DNA of 64,000 nt from DASVTU01 sp036387415 (GTDB lineage Bacteria; Acidobacteriota; Blastocatellia; Pyrinomonadales; Pyrinomonadaceae). Location: the NCBI GenBank assembly GCA_036387415.1, contig DASVTU010000002.1, positions 5,593 to 69,592 on the forward strand, in the 5' to 3' direction. The notes below the pieces were generated by a model. The model saw only the letters and a program-made list of their open reading frames with translations. It searched no databases and was not told the DNA's origin. Positions 41,896-50,274 of this stretch are shown piece after piece. Each line of letters opens with the position of its first letter. Positions within the stretch are counted from its first letter, which is position 1. The position numbers were made by a program, and so were the translations under genes.

Positions 41896-43161
41896 ATGAG
41901 AAACTTTTCTTCGCTCTTGATGTTCGTCTGCTGTGTGATGTTCTTAAACTGCGTCGTCGCGGAGGGGCAGCAAGCACGCGTGGAGACGCAGTTGACGAAA
42001 GAGGCACGCGCGTTGATGGCACGCACGGAGGTCGCGGCGGCCTTTGATTTCGTCGAGAAGAATCGTGACGAGACGTTGCGCGAATGGGAGGCGATTACGG
42101 AGGTCAACGCGCCTTCGGGCAAGGAGCGCGAGCGGGCGCAGTACGTCGAGAGAATCCTGCGCGGGTACAATTTGGATAAGGTCTACTACGACCGGACGGG
42201 CAATCTCGTCGCCGTGCGTCGAGGCACGGGCGGCGGCCCGACGGTGGTGGTCGATGCACATCTGGACACGGTGTTTCAGCCCGGTTTGAAAATTGAAGCG
42301 ACGATACGCGACGGCAAAATTTACGCGCCCGGCGTCGGCGACGACACGCGCAATATCGAAGCCATGCTGGCGAGTATCCGCGCGCTCAATCACGCCAAAA
42401 TCAAGACGCGTGGCGATCTGATTTTTCTTTTCAGTGTAGAGGAAGAAACCTCTCTGCGCGGCGCGGAGGAGTTCGTCAAAGATAACAGAGACAAAATCGA
42501 CCACTACATCGCGCTCGATGGCGGCTATGAGGGATTTACTTATGGCGGCATCGGCATCAACTGGTACAAGCATCACTTCATCGGCCCCGGCGGGCATACG
42601 CGTTCGAGAACTCCGCCCTACTCCGCGACGTTGCCACTCGCGCGCGCCATTGCGCGCATCTATGCCCTGCCGCTGCCCGCGAGTCCGCCGACGAACTTGA
42701 ACATCGGCATGATGGGCGGCTCCGAAGTCGTTAACGCTAAGGCTGCCGACGCGTGGTTTACCGTCGATTTACGTTCGACGAGTAATGAAGTGATGAGCGA
42801 GTTGGAGAAGAAGATTGCCGATATCCTGCGTGAGGAAGCCGGGCGCGAAGGGATGACGGTGAAGACGGAAGTGATTTCGACCACGCCCGCCGCGCAGATT
42901 CCCGGCCATCGTGAGTCGCATCTTGTACGCATGACCGAAGCGGTTCATATCGCGATGGGTTTCGAGAATCCGCCGATTTCGCTGGCAGGTTCAAACAACT
43001 CAAGTGCGGCGCTGCTGTCGGGCGTCTCTGCGATTTCGACAGGCGCAGCCCCTTGCGGCGACTCCCACGCCCTCACCGAATGGTGCGAAATCGAACCTCT
43101 CTTCAAAGGCATCAAAAAGATTATCCTACTCGAACTCGCACTATCCCAGATGAGCAACTGA
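41896..43161 (+). CDS. M20-family metallopeptidase, exported
   Basis: The 421-aa protein (from the ATG at 41896, with AAGGA 7 nt before it) has a signal peptide with two Cys (FVCCVMFLNCVVA), then a peptidase M20/M28 domain: TVVVDAHLDTVF (His and Asp ligands), GVGDDTRNIEAML (bridging Asp), FLFSVEEETSLRGAEEF (catalytic Glu and Glu ligand), GGYEGFTYGGIGINWYKHHFIGPGGHTRS (lid His) and SHALTEWCEI (last His). It should be a periplasmic zinc dipeptidase or tripeptidase. No operon partner is seen. Confidence 0.9.
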   Translation: MRNFSSLLMFVCCVMFLNCVVAEGQQARVETQLTKEARALMARTEVAAAFDFVEKNRDETLREWEAITEVNAPSGKERERAQYVERILRGYNLDKVYYDRTGNLVAVRRGTGGGPTVVVDAHLDTVFQPGLKIEATIRDGKIYAPGVGDDTRNIEAMLASIRALNHAKIKTRGDLIFLFSVEEETSLRGAEEFVKDNRDKIDHYIALDGGYEGFTYGGIGINWYKHHFIGPGGHTRSRTPPYSATLPLARAIARIYALPLPASPPTNLNIGMMGGSEVVNAKAADAWFTVDLRSTSNEVMSELEKKIADILREEAGREGMTVKTEVISTTPAAQIPGHRESHLVRMTEAVHIAMGFENPPISLAGSNNSSAALLSGVSAISTGAAPCGDSHALTEWCEIEPLFKGIKKIILLELALSQMSN

Positions 43162-43165
43162 AAGA

Positions 43166-43246
43166 ATTGATTCATTGACTCATTGGCTCATTTGAGACAT
43201 TGATTTAATCGGGCAATCAATGTCTCAAATGAGTCAATGAATCAAC
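43166..43246. repeat. Inverted element with an 8-base unit (TTGATTCA family)
   Basis: The left arm has TTGATTCA, TTGACTCA, TTGGCTCA, then TTTGAGACA at 43166-43207. The right arm at 43215-43246 is the complement. The period is eight here, not seven. The loop is about 7 nt. It stands between two facing genes and may act as a terminator for both. Confidence 0.82.
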
Positions 43247-43254
43247 TCCTTCCC

Positions 43255-44532
43255 TCATCCCTTCCTTTTCCTGCCCGGCCAAACTTTGGATAAAGCCCAC
43301 GCGCCGAAAACGACGGCGGCTTTTCCTACGCTGAAGGAACGACCGCTGCGTCGCGTCGTCTTCGCGGGCGGTGCGTTAACGGAGGAGGCGTAGGCGTTTC
43401 GTTCGCGCGTGTTGGTGTTAGGAGTTTTGCTAGTCCTTTGTGTCGCGGCGTTGGTAGTCGTCTGTGAGGCTTTATCTCTTTGGCGGTGGGCGGTCGTGGT
43501 TTTGGAGGCGGTTGGCGTTGTTGCTGTGGCGTCGTCAGTACGGTCTGTCGTTTTGTCGTCAGGAGTCCTTTCGCCCGTTTTGTCGCCGGGACTCTTTTCG
43601 CCTTCCTCTTTGGCGTCGGGTGCGCCCGCTTCGGCGGCGGCGTGTTCAATCTCGGAATTTATTTCGCCGCCAATCAGTATCGCCGCGCCCGTCAGGTAGA
43701 ACCAGAGCATGAGGATAATGACCGCGCCGAGCGAGCCGTAGGTGGCGCTGTAGGAGTTGAAGAAATGGAGATAGGTGCGGAAGGCAAAGGAGACGAGCAA
43801 CCAGAGCGCGACGCCGATTACCGCGCCGGGCGTTATCCATGTCCACTTGTGGTCGCGCAGGTCTGGTGCGAGATAGTAAATCAACGCGAAGGCGAGCAGG
43901 ACGAAGGCGAGCACCACCGGCCATTGCAGAATCTTCCACGCCAATTCAAACGCTTCGCCGAGACCGAATTTGGCGGCGACCATCTCTGCGATACCGTGGC
44001 CGTAGAGGACGAGCAGCAGTGCGGTGATAACCAAGACTGCGAGCGACACCGTCAGCAGAACCGCCACCCCGCGCGACTTCCACCACGGGCGAGTCTCCTT
44101 CACGTCATAGGCGATGTTGAGCGATTCGCTGACCGCGCCCATGCCGTTTGAAGCAGCCCACAGCGCGGCGAGGATGCCGAAGGAGAGTTTGCCGCCGCCG
44201 CTTGCTTGCGTGACATCGTTGACGGTCGTGCTCACAAGGTCGGAGGCTTCTCCGGGCAGCACCGTGCTCAGATACCTGAAGAGGTCTGCGCGTAGCTCGC
44301 TGTTTTCTCCAGCGACAACGCCGAGCAGCGAGATGAGAAAGAGCAGCATCGGAAAGAGCGCGAGCAGAAAGTAGTATGCGAGTTGGGCGGCGCGACCGAA
44401 AACTTCGTCCTCGTTTATCTCCGACCAGACGCGACGCGCCAATTCCTTCCACGTTAAGCCGCCGAGTTCCCAAGACCAGACTGCCATCGCTTTTGTCCCC
44501 CTTGCCAGTGGTAACCGCAGACCACGTATCAC
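43255..44532 (-). CDS. YihY/BrkB family inner-membrane protein
   Basis: The 425-aa protein starts with WKELARRVWSEINEDEVFGRAAQLAYYFLLALFPMLLFLISLLG and has about six membrane spans with the family parts GILAALWAASNGMGAVSESLNIAYDVKETRPWWKSRGVAVLLT and WITPGAVIGVALWLLVSFAFRTYLHFFNSYSATYGSLGAVIILMLWFYLTGAAILIGGEINSEI. The tail of about 130 residues is rich in K, T, A, R and is disordered. YihY proteins have no agreed function. lepB is upstream by 12 nt on the same strand, so they are probably in one transcript. The start could be the Met at 44487. Confidence 0.88.
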   Translation of the reverse strand: MIRGLRLPLARGTKAMAVWSWELGGLTWKELARRVWSEINEDEVFGRAAQLAYYFLLALFPMLLFLISLLGVVAGENSELRADLFRYLSTVLPGEASDLVSTTVNDVTQASGGGKLSFGILAALWAASNGMGAVSESLNIAYDVKETRPWWKSRGVAVLLTVSLAVLVITALLLVLYGHGIAEMVAAKFGLGEAFELAWKILQWPVVLAFVLLAFALIYYLAPDLRDHKWTWITPGAVIGVALWLLVSFAFRTYLHFFNSYSATYGSLGAVIILMLWFYLTGAAILIGGEINSEIEHAAAEAGAPDAKEEGEKSPGDKTGERTPDDKTTDRTDDATATTPTASKTTTAHRQRDKASQTTTNAATQRTSKTPNTNTRERNAYASSVNAPPAKTTRRSGRSFSVGKAAVVFGAWALSKVWPGRKRKG

Positions 44533-44544
44533 GGTCGTCGGAAG

Positions 44545-45534
44545 TTATCTGATTAAAGTGCCTGTGCGATTCCAGCGCGAATTGTGCCAGAAGTCTAAGA
44601 GGAAGTGGCCTTGTGAGGGTGCGCTCTCGTCGTAAGACCAATAGACGAACATGGCGCGACCCATGATGAGGTCGCGTTTGACAAAACCCCACGCGCGGCT
44701 GTCGTGGCTGTCTTCGCGGTTATCGCCCATGACGAAATAGCTATCTGCGGGAACCACCGCGGCCTTGCCGCCGACGCCAAAATGAAAATCGGGAGAGACA
44801 TAGAGGTCGTCAGCCGCATCGGGCATCGCTCTGGTTTCGGGCGCGTAGTAGGCATTATACGCGCCTTCGCCTTCGGGCGCGGGCAAATCTTCGACGACGA
44901 GCGGCGCATGGCGAAGCGGGTCGTCGATTCGCGTATCGTGCCCGGGGCTGGTGGCGGTAACGCGTCGTTCGGCGAGTGGTTGGCCGTTAATCAGGACGCG
45001 CTCGCCGCGCACTTCGATGCGCTCGCCCGGCATCCCAATCACACGTTTGACGAAGTTGGTGACGTAGGGCACGCTCGTCGCATCAATCGGGCGGTCGCCC
45101 ATCTCATCCGGGTCGTCGAGGCGTGGGTCAAACTGGTTGCCGGGATATTTGAAGACGATGATGTCGCCGCGTCGAATCTCTCTTTGCGGCAGAAACGGCA
45201 GCGACTTGCCCGGCGCGAAGATGAACTTGTTGACCAGTAGATGGTCGCCAATCAGGATGGTGTTCTGCATCGAGCCAGTCGGCACTTTCACCGCCTGCAC
45301 GATAAAGGTCATACCGAACAAGGCCATGACAGCAGTTACCAGCAGCGACTCGAAATACTCGCGCCACACGCTACGCGACGTGTCCGCCTGCTGCTTCGTC
45401 TCGTCGTCGCCATCGTCTGACGAATCGGTGCGGCGACGTTCGCCAGCCGCTTCCGCATCTCTGCTCGAAAGATGTTGGCTGTCTGCTTCAGCAGGCGGCT
45501 CTGCGATTCCTGCTCCCGTAGGCTCATTCTTCAT
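44545..45534 (-). CDS. lepB: Signal peptidase I
   Basis: LepB cuts signal peptides from exported proteins. The 329-aa protein has one membrane span (SLLVTAVMALFGMTFIVQAV), the catalytic Ser in VPTGSMQNTILIGDHLLVNK, the catalytic Lys in NFVKRVIGMPGERIEV, and the later boxes MGDNREDSHDSRAWGFVKRDLIMGRAMFVYWS. The first 50 residues before the span are an acidic cytoplasmic tail. A loop of about 60 residues between box D and box E is longer than normal. The gene lies between yihY-like and rnc. Confidence 0.95.
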   Translation of the reverse strand: MKNEPTGAGIAEPPAEADSQHLSSRDAEAAGERRRTDSSDDGDDETKQQADTSRSVWREYFESLLVTAVMALFGMTFIVQAVKVPTGSMQNTILIGDHLLVNKFIFAPGKSLPFLPQREIRRGDIIVFKYPGNQFDPRLDDPDEMGDRPIDATSVPYVTNFVKRVIGMPGERIEVRGERVLINGQPLAERRVTATSPGHDTRIDDPLRHAPLVVEDLPAPEGEGAYNAYYAPETRAMPDAADDLYVSPDFHFGVGGKAAVVPADSYFVMGDNREDSHDSRAWGFVKRDLIMGRAMFVYWSYDESAPSQGHFLLDFWHNSRWNRTGTLIR

Positions 45535-45576
45535 AGAAATTCATCGTAGATAACTGTGCGCGCGACGGTCAAGTAT

Positions 45577-46323
45577 CTAGGAGGCGGTCGGTAGTTCGCT
45601 GCCAATCTGTTCGAGCGCGCGGCGTGCGGCTTCAATCTCAGCCGCTTTGATGCTGTGACCCTCGCCGCGCACCTGCTCGCCTTCCCATTGCACATCGACG
45701 TGGAAGACGCGTCGATGCGGCGGGCCGTGTGTTTCGGCGACGATGTATTGCGGCGCTGAGAGATGCGCGGCCTGCAAGCGTTCCTGAAGCATGGTTTTGA
45801 AATCGGCAGCGGCGGCGGCCTCCGGCGTGGCTTCGGCCAATTCCTGTTTCAGCGCATGGAGTACGAAGGCGGTCGCGGCCTCGAAGCCACCATCGAGATA
45901 GATGGCGGCCAGCAGGGCTTCGAGTGCGTCGGCTAGCAAGGCGCGTTTTCGTCGTCCGCCAGTCTTCTCCTCGCCGCGTCCGAAGCGTAAGAAATTGCCG
46001 ATGCCGAGATGCTTGGCGGCGCGTCCCAACGTCTGCATGCTGACGAGGCGGTGCTTCATCCGAGACAGTTCGCCTTCGGTCACTTCCGGGTTGGCCTGAA
46101 AAAGATACTCGGCCACGACGAGGCCAAGCACGGAATCACCGACGAATTCCAGCGCCTCGTTATGCAACTGTCGCGCCTTCAACTCCTCGCCGGGGCCGAC
46201 CTGTTCGTGCGCCCAAGAACGATGCGTGATAGCGCGTTCGAGCAACGAGCGGTCGCGGAAGTTGTAGGCGAGCGCCGCTTCCAGCGCAGTGAGGTCGTTC
46301 GAAGCTTTTTCGGGTTTCGTCAT
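45577..46323 (-). CDS. rnc: Ribonuclease III
   Basis: RNase III cuts double-stranded RNA. The 248-aa protein has the catalytic motif NEALEFVGDSVLGLVVAEYLF (Glu and Asp of the active site), with the second acidic pair in LLADALEALLAAIYLDGG, and a C-terminal dsRNA-binding domain (DFKTMLQERLQAAHLSAPQYIVAETHGPPHRRVFHVDVQWEGEQVRGEGHSIKAAEIEAARRALEQIG). I start at the ATG at 46323, where the RNase domain begins with the normal lead. With this many hairpins in transcripts, RNase III could process them, which is inference. Confidence 0.95.
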   Translation of the reverse strand: MTKPEKASNDLTALEAALAYNFRDRSLLERAITHRSWAHEQVGPGEELKARQLHNEALEFVGDSVLGLVVAEYLFQANPEVTEGELSRMKHRLVSMQTLGRAAKHLGIGNFLRFGRGEEKTGGRRKRALLADALEALLAAIYLDGGFEAATAFVLHALKQELAEATPEAAAAADFKTMLQERLQAAHLSAPQYIVAETHGPPHRRVFHVDVQWEGEQVRGEGHSIKAAEIEAARRALEQIGSELPTAS

Positions 46324-46340
46324 AGGGCGGGGATTGTAGC

Positions 46341-46390
46341 AAAACGCCGGACGCGCGTCGAAAATGTTCGACATGCGCGTCCGGCGTTTT
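46341..46390. terminator. Hairpin terminator after the 46447 gene
   Basis: A 22-bp near-perfect inverted repeat (AAAACGCCGGACGCGC with its complement, small loop AATG) lies between the stop of the gene at 46447 and the rnc start. On the minus strand it ends in TTTTG. It has A and T ends on both sides, so it may work in both directions. Confidence 0.75.
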
Positions 46391-46446
46391 GGTTGAACTA
46401 AAACGAATGCTCGGAGTCGTCCAGACTATTCGGTTCCCGCCAGCGG

Positions 46447-47727
46447 TTAGGGTTTCGGCTTTGCGTTGCTCGCTGGCATAGGCTTCGCGGGAGTGGTGGT
46501 ACTCGTTACGGTGGTAGTCGTCTGCGTCACGGTTGTTCCCGTCGGCGTGGCGGGCTTCATGGCCGCGCCACCCGTCGTTGTTGTCGTCGGGCCAGTCGTA
46601 CCGCTACCCGTTCCGGTTCCGGCACCATTGCCCATGCCCGCGCCATTGCCCGCTCCGGTGGACGGAGCAACAGGAGCGGCGGTGTCGGTCGCAGGGGTCG
46701 GCGCTGGCATCGGCTTGTTCATGATGCCCGCGATGAATTCGTTGAGACCCGCTTCCGAATCGTTGTTTCTGAACTTATAGAGCGCGGTCAGTTTCTTCAT
46801 CCAGAAGGCTTTCTGCGAGGCATACTTCGCATCGCTGGCGAGCGAGATGGCGCGCGCATAGGCGTCGATGATGCGGTCGGTCACGTTGTCCAACTTCGCG
46901 AGGAGCGCCTTCGCTTCCGGCTTCTCGGCAGCCGACGCGTCAGCGGTCGTCATCGCGCGGTAATCGTCGGCATACTTCCTGTACTCGCTCAACTCATATG
47001 CGCCCGCGAGATTGGCGTAGGTGTTCGGTTCCTTTTTGGTGAAGCCGTTCAACTGCGCGGCCTTGTAGAAGTGCTGTGTCGCTTCCGCCGACCTATCGCC
47101 TTTGGTCGCAAAAGAACCAAGCGCGAAATAGAGACCGCCGAGCGCGTCTTCGCGGCTGCCGAACGGTGCCCAACTCACAATCTCTGCGCCCGCTGCATCC
47201 GTGCCCTTAGGCTGGCGACCATTTTCGATGTCCTGCACGGCTTGGCGTGCGTAGTTGGTGGCTTCGCTGATGTGCGCGTCGTTCTTATCGACGGTAGCGA
47301 GATAGCCCGTCCAGCCGAGAAGTAGTTTGACATCAGTCCGGTCGGGATTGGCCGACGAAATTTCTCTGCCGAGACGGAAGGCTTCGGCGTAATTTTTGGC
47401 TTCGAGTGCTTTTTTGAAATCGAAATCTCGCTTGGCTCTCTCGTAGTTATCGACGAATTTCTTGACGGCTGTGACATAGGCGTCGTTATCCGTGCCGTAC
47501 TTCTGCAAGTATTCTTTACCCGCTGTGTAAGCAACCGACTGGTTCTCTTTGCGGTTGCTGCGCCACTTCTCATACAAATCGGCTTTGGCTTTTTCATCGA
47601 CCTGTGGCGCGCCTGCCGTGGCTGCCGGAGTCGCGGCGGTTGTCGGCGCCGGAGTTTGCGCGAAGGCGGGCAACGCAAATGTTGCCACAATCGCGGTCAA
47701 CGTGAGAGTTCTAATTACTTTGTTCAT
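46447..47727 (-). CDS. Secreted Ala/Thr-rich protein with TPR-like middle
   Basis: The 426-aa protein starts MNKVIRTLTLTAIVATFALPAFA, a signal peptide, after a GGAGGA about 10 nt before the ATG. The middle (about 50-330) is helical, with TPR-like units such as ATQHFYKAAQLNGFTKKEPNTYANLAGAYEL. The last about 80 residues are a P/T/G/A tail with runs of Thr. A periplasmic scaffold or assembly role is likely; no enzyme motif is seen. It stands alone, with hairpin terminators on both sides. Confidence 0.72.
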   Translation of the reverse strand: MNKVIRTLTLTAIVATFALPAFAQTPAPTTAATPAATAGAPQVDEKAKADLYEKWRSNRKENQSVAYTAGKEYLQKYGTDNDAYVTAVKKFVDNYERAKRDFDFKKALEAKNYAEAFRLGREISSANPDRTDVKLLLGWTGYLATVDKNDAHISEATNYARQAVQDIENGRQPKGTDAAGAEIVSWAPFGSREDALGGLYFALGSFATKGDRSAEATQHFYKAAQLNGFTKKEPNTYANLAGAYELSEYRKYADDYRAMTTADASAAEKPEAKALLAKLDNVTDRIIDAYARAISLASDAKYASQKAFWMKKLTALYKFRNNDSEAGLNEFIAGIMNKPMPAPTPATDTAAPVAPSTGAGNGAGMGNGAGTGTGSGTTGPTTTTTGGAAMKPATPTGTTVTQTTTTVTSTTTPAKPMPASNAKPKP

Positions 47728-48017
47728 TGGTCGCATATCCTCCAAGCGATATTCGTCGTTCAAAAATTTACCGGCAATATGTAGGGGTGGCACGCGTGGG
47801 ACGCCTGTGCGTCACGTAACATTTCAGATGCAAAGAAAAGACGGGTAGTTGCCGTCTCGCTTCCAGCGTCGATGCTGCTCCGCCGTTGGGAGAGTGCTTA
47901 GGTCGTTGGGGTACGTTTTCGGGTTTCCGCGCGCGATGCGTCGTGATACTGCTACAACCGCCCGAAACTGTCAAGATGTTAAAAAGCGGCTCGAAAAATT
48001 GTGTTACAAAAACGAAA

Positions 48018-48057
48018 GTTCCAAGTTCAAAGCCGCTTAAACGGCTGAACTTGGAAC
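48018..48057 (-). terminator. Hairpin after the PBP gene (AAGTTCM-type repeat)
   Basis: An inverted repeat (GTTCCAAGTTC with GAACTTGGAAC and an inner GCCG/CGGC) ends on the minus strand in TTTCGTTTTT. It can be a terminator for the PBP gene. The arm has two units with a period of seven (AAGTTCC, AAGTTCA), so it is a short member of the heptamer elements. Confidence 0.65.
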
Positions 48058-48083
48058 CTCGAATGTTGCACTTATGTTGTGAA

Positions 48084-49832
48084 CTATTGCGGAGTGGTTT
48101 CGAGTACGCGGCGCGGACGTTCGCCCGTTTTCAGACCTGTACCGGGCGCGACCGAAGGCGAAGCGGCGGGTCGCGTCGTGACATCGGTGGGACGCGTCTG
48201 GACGGGTTGAAGCGTGCTCTTGACGTTGGAGCGAGAAGCGTCGTCGGTGTTTCCGGCGGCGGTCGCGTCGGTCGCTTCGCTGATGACGTAAGCATCCGCC
48301 GCGTCGGCTTCTCTGTCTTCGTCGCTGACGGCGGCGGCAGTGCGCGCATCAATCTTCGGACGCGGCGCGAGCGTTTCGGTCGCCAACATCGGTTGTGCGC
48401 CGCCGCGATTGCCGAAGCGATGATTGAGTCCGCGATAAATCTTTCCAGCGACGGCTGAGGCGGTCTTGCCACGTTCGCCCGAACCGCGCGTCACGACGGC
48501 GACGGCCAAGCGCGGGTCGTGCACGGGCGCGAAACTTGTGAACAGACCGACTTTGGAACCCTGTCCGGTGCAGGTTCCGGTCTTGCCCGCGATGGTCTGT
48601 GTCGCGTCGTTGGCGAGTTTGGCCGTGCCGTAGGTGACTGCGCCAATCATGCCGGGGATGAGACGCCGCAAATGCTCCTGCGGGACATCCAACTGGCGAC
48701 GCACTTCCGTCTTGAATCTCACATCCTCCTGCGGTGTGCGCGGCAGATGGGGCACAAGGATTTTGCCGCCGTTGGCGATGGTCGAGGCCATGTTGGCAAG
48801 TTGCACGGTGGTCACTTCAACGTCTGTTCCGTGCGAAGACATGTGATTGACGGCGTAGCCGGATTTGAAGACGGGGAGGCGTCCCGGCGACTCGTTGGGA
48901 TGGTTGATGCCTGTGCGCTCGCCGAGACCAAACTGGCGCGCATAGCTCATCATGCGGTCGAAGCCGACGTGGCCGCCGACCTTCTGGAAGTAACCGTTGT
49001 TGGAATAGGCGAGCGAGTCCGTCAGGTCAAGACGGAAAGTGCCTTCGGAGATATTCACGGTCTGCACCGGGTCAATCACGCGGTCGGAGAGACCCGCGAG
49101 TCCGGTGACGAGTTTGATGGTCGAACAGGGCACGTTGCCGCGACGCAAAGCCCATTCCTGATTAACCACCGTGTAGACGCGTCCCGTCTTCGGATCCATG
49201 ACGACGACGGAACCCGCCTTGCCAGCCAATGCTTCGACGGCGACGCGGCGCACTTCCGGGTCTTCGCCCGTCGGGTCGTCGCGCAGGATGTTGCCGATGG
49301 TTTCGTCTCGAAGCGCCTGATCGGCGGCACGTTGACGCGCAATCGCCATCGCACGCGCAATCGCTATCCGTCGCGCAATCTCGGCGCGTCGCTCGGCCTC
49401 TTCGCGTCGGCGTCGTTCGGCTTCGCGGCGGGCTTCGGCGAGACGCTCGCGTCGCGAGAGTTTGCCACGACCGCCCTTCGTTGAGCGGTCGTCGTCTCTA
49501 TCTTTAGCAGCGCGTTTGTCTTCGCGCGCCGCACGTTTCTCGTCGCGCAGACGCTCGCGCTTCTCGCGCGCCGTCTCGCGGTGGTCGTTCTTGGCGGAGC
49601 GGTCGCGCTTATCGCGTTCGCGTTTCTCGACGCGCGTCTCTTTGGCCGACGCCTTTCCTTTCGCAGACTTGTCGCGTCCCTTTTCGACGCGTGATTTTTT
49701 GGCGGAAGTCTTAGAAGGAGCAGCTGGCTTTGATGATTTCTTGGAGGGTGCAGCGTTGGCTGCGAAGGTGAATGATAAGCCTAAAACGAGTGCGACGAGC
49801 GTCACCACAGGGGAACGGGATGTACGTGTCAT
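48084..49832 (-). CDS. Penicillin-binding transpeptidase with long charged N-terminal region
   Basis: The 582-aa protein (ATG at 49832, AGGA 8 nt upstream) has a signal peptide or anchor, then about 160 residues rich in K, R, E, D that should form a long charged helix, then a PBP transpeptidase domain. The three active-site motifs are present: STIK (about residue 237; the Ser is acylated), YSNNGYF (SxN, about 277) and AGKTGTCTG (KTG, about 415). The segment NVPCSTIKLVTGL is unusual in its Cys before the Ser. No transglycosylase or dimer domain is seen. The tail (about 500-582) is disordered and P/T/R-rich. It should cross-link peptidoglycan. Confidence 0.88.
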   Translation of the reverse strand: MTRTSRSPVVTLVALVLGLSFTFAANAAPSKKSSKPAAPSKTSAKKSRVEKGRDKSAKGKASAKETRVEKRERDKRDRSAKNDHRETAREKRERLRDEKRAAREDKRAAKDRDDDRSTKGGRGKLSRRERLAEARREAERRRREEAERRAEIARRIAIARAMAIARQRAADQALRDETIGNILRDDPTGEDPEVRRVAVEALAGKAGSVVVMDPKTGRVYTVVNQEWALRRGNVPCSTIKLVTGLAGLSDRVIDPVQTVNISEGTFRLDLTDSLAYSNNGYFQKVGGHVGFDRMMSYARQFGLGERTGINHPNESPGRLPVFKSGYAVNHMSSHGTDVEVTTVQLANMASTIANGGKILVPHLPRTPQEDVRFKTEVRRQLDVPQEHLRRLIPGMIGAVTYGTAKLANDATQTIAGKTGTCTGQGSKVGLFTSFAPVHDPRLAVAVVTRGSGERGKTASAVAGKIYRGLNHRFGNRGGAQPMLATETLAPRPKIDARTAAAVSDEDREADAADAYVISEATDATAAGNTDDASRSNVKSTLQPVQTRPTDVTTRPAASPSVAPGTGLKTGERPRRVLETTPQ

Positions 49833-50140
49833 TAACAAAATCCTCGCTGCAAAAACAAGCAGAGCGGCGAAGCCGAACCGTGCGCTTTTCAACGAGGGTG
49901 CGCCGGGGGCAGCGAGCCGCGGGTTAACGTTTATGATGCAATGAACAGAGCTTTGCTTTTTGGTACGCGCTCTTTTGCATCGCGCCAGTTGCGCCATGCA
50001 TCCATCTGAGACGTGAAGTGTGGAAAGATTGCATCAAAGCTTCTCCGAGAGATTCCTCGTTGCTCTTCTAAACTTCAATTCTCGACGATGAGGCGGGAGA
50101 GTTCCCTGTAGTCTCCGGAGGGGTACGCGCGCGCTTAGGT
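49833..50140. other. Non-coding gap between divergent PBP and histidine kinase genes
   Basis: This 442-nt gap (to 50274) lies between genes pointing away from each other and must hold both promoters. No open frame with support is seen, and no heptamer element. A promoter for the kinase is called separately at 50141-50168. The rest shows no clear repeat or fold. Confidence 0.4.
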
Positions 50141-50168
50141 TTGCGCTAGAGACTAGAGCGACTATAAC
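50141..50168 (+). promoter_or_regulatory. Candidate promoter of the histidine kinase gene
   Basis: A -35-like TTGCGC (50141-50146), 16 nt and a -10-like TATAAC (50163-50168) lie about 105 nt before the kinase start. The match is moderate. Confidence 0.4.
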
Positions 50169-50274
50169 ATCTGAACGGAGACGCGGCAACCCAATTTTTT
50201 TGCATCTAAATCAAAAGTTGTCGGAGGTTGCCGGAAGCGGCGTTGGGGCCTGTGCCGGAGAGCGACGTGGCGAG

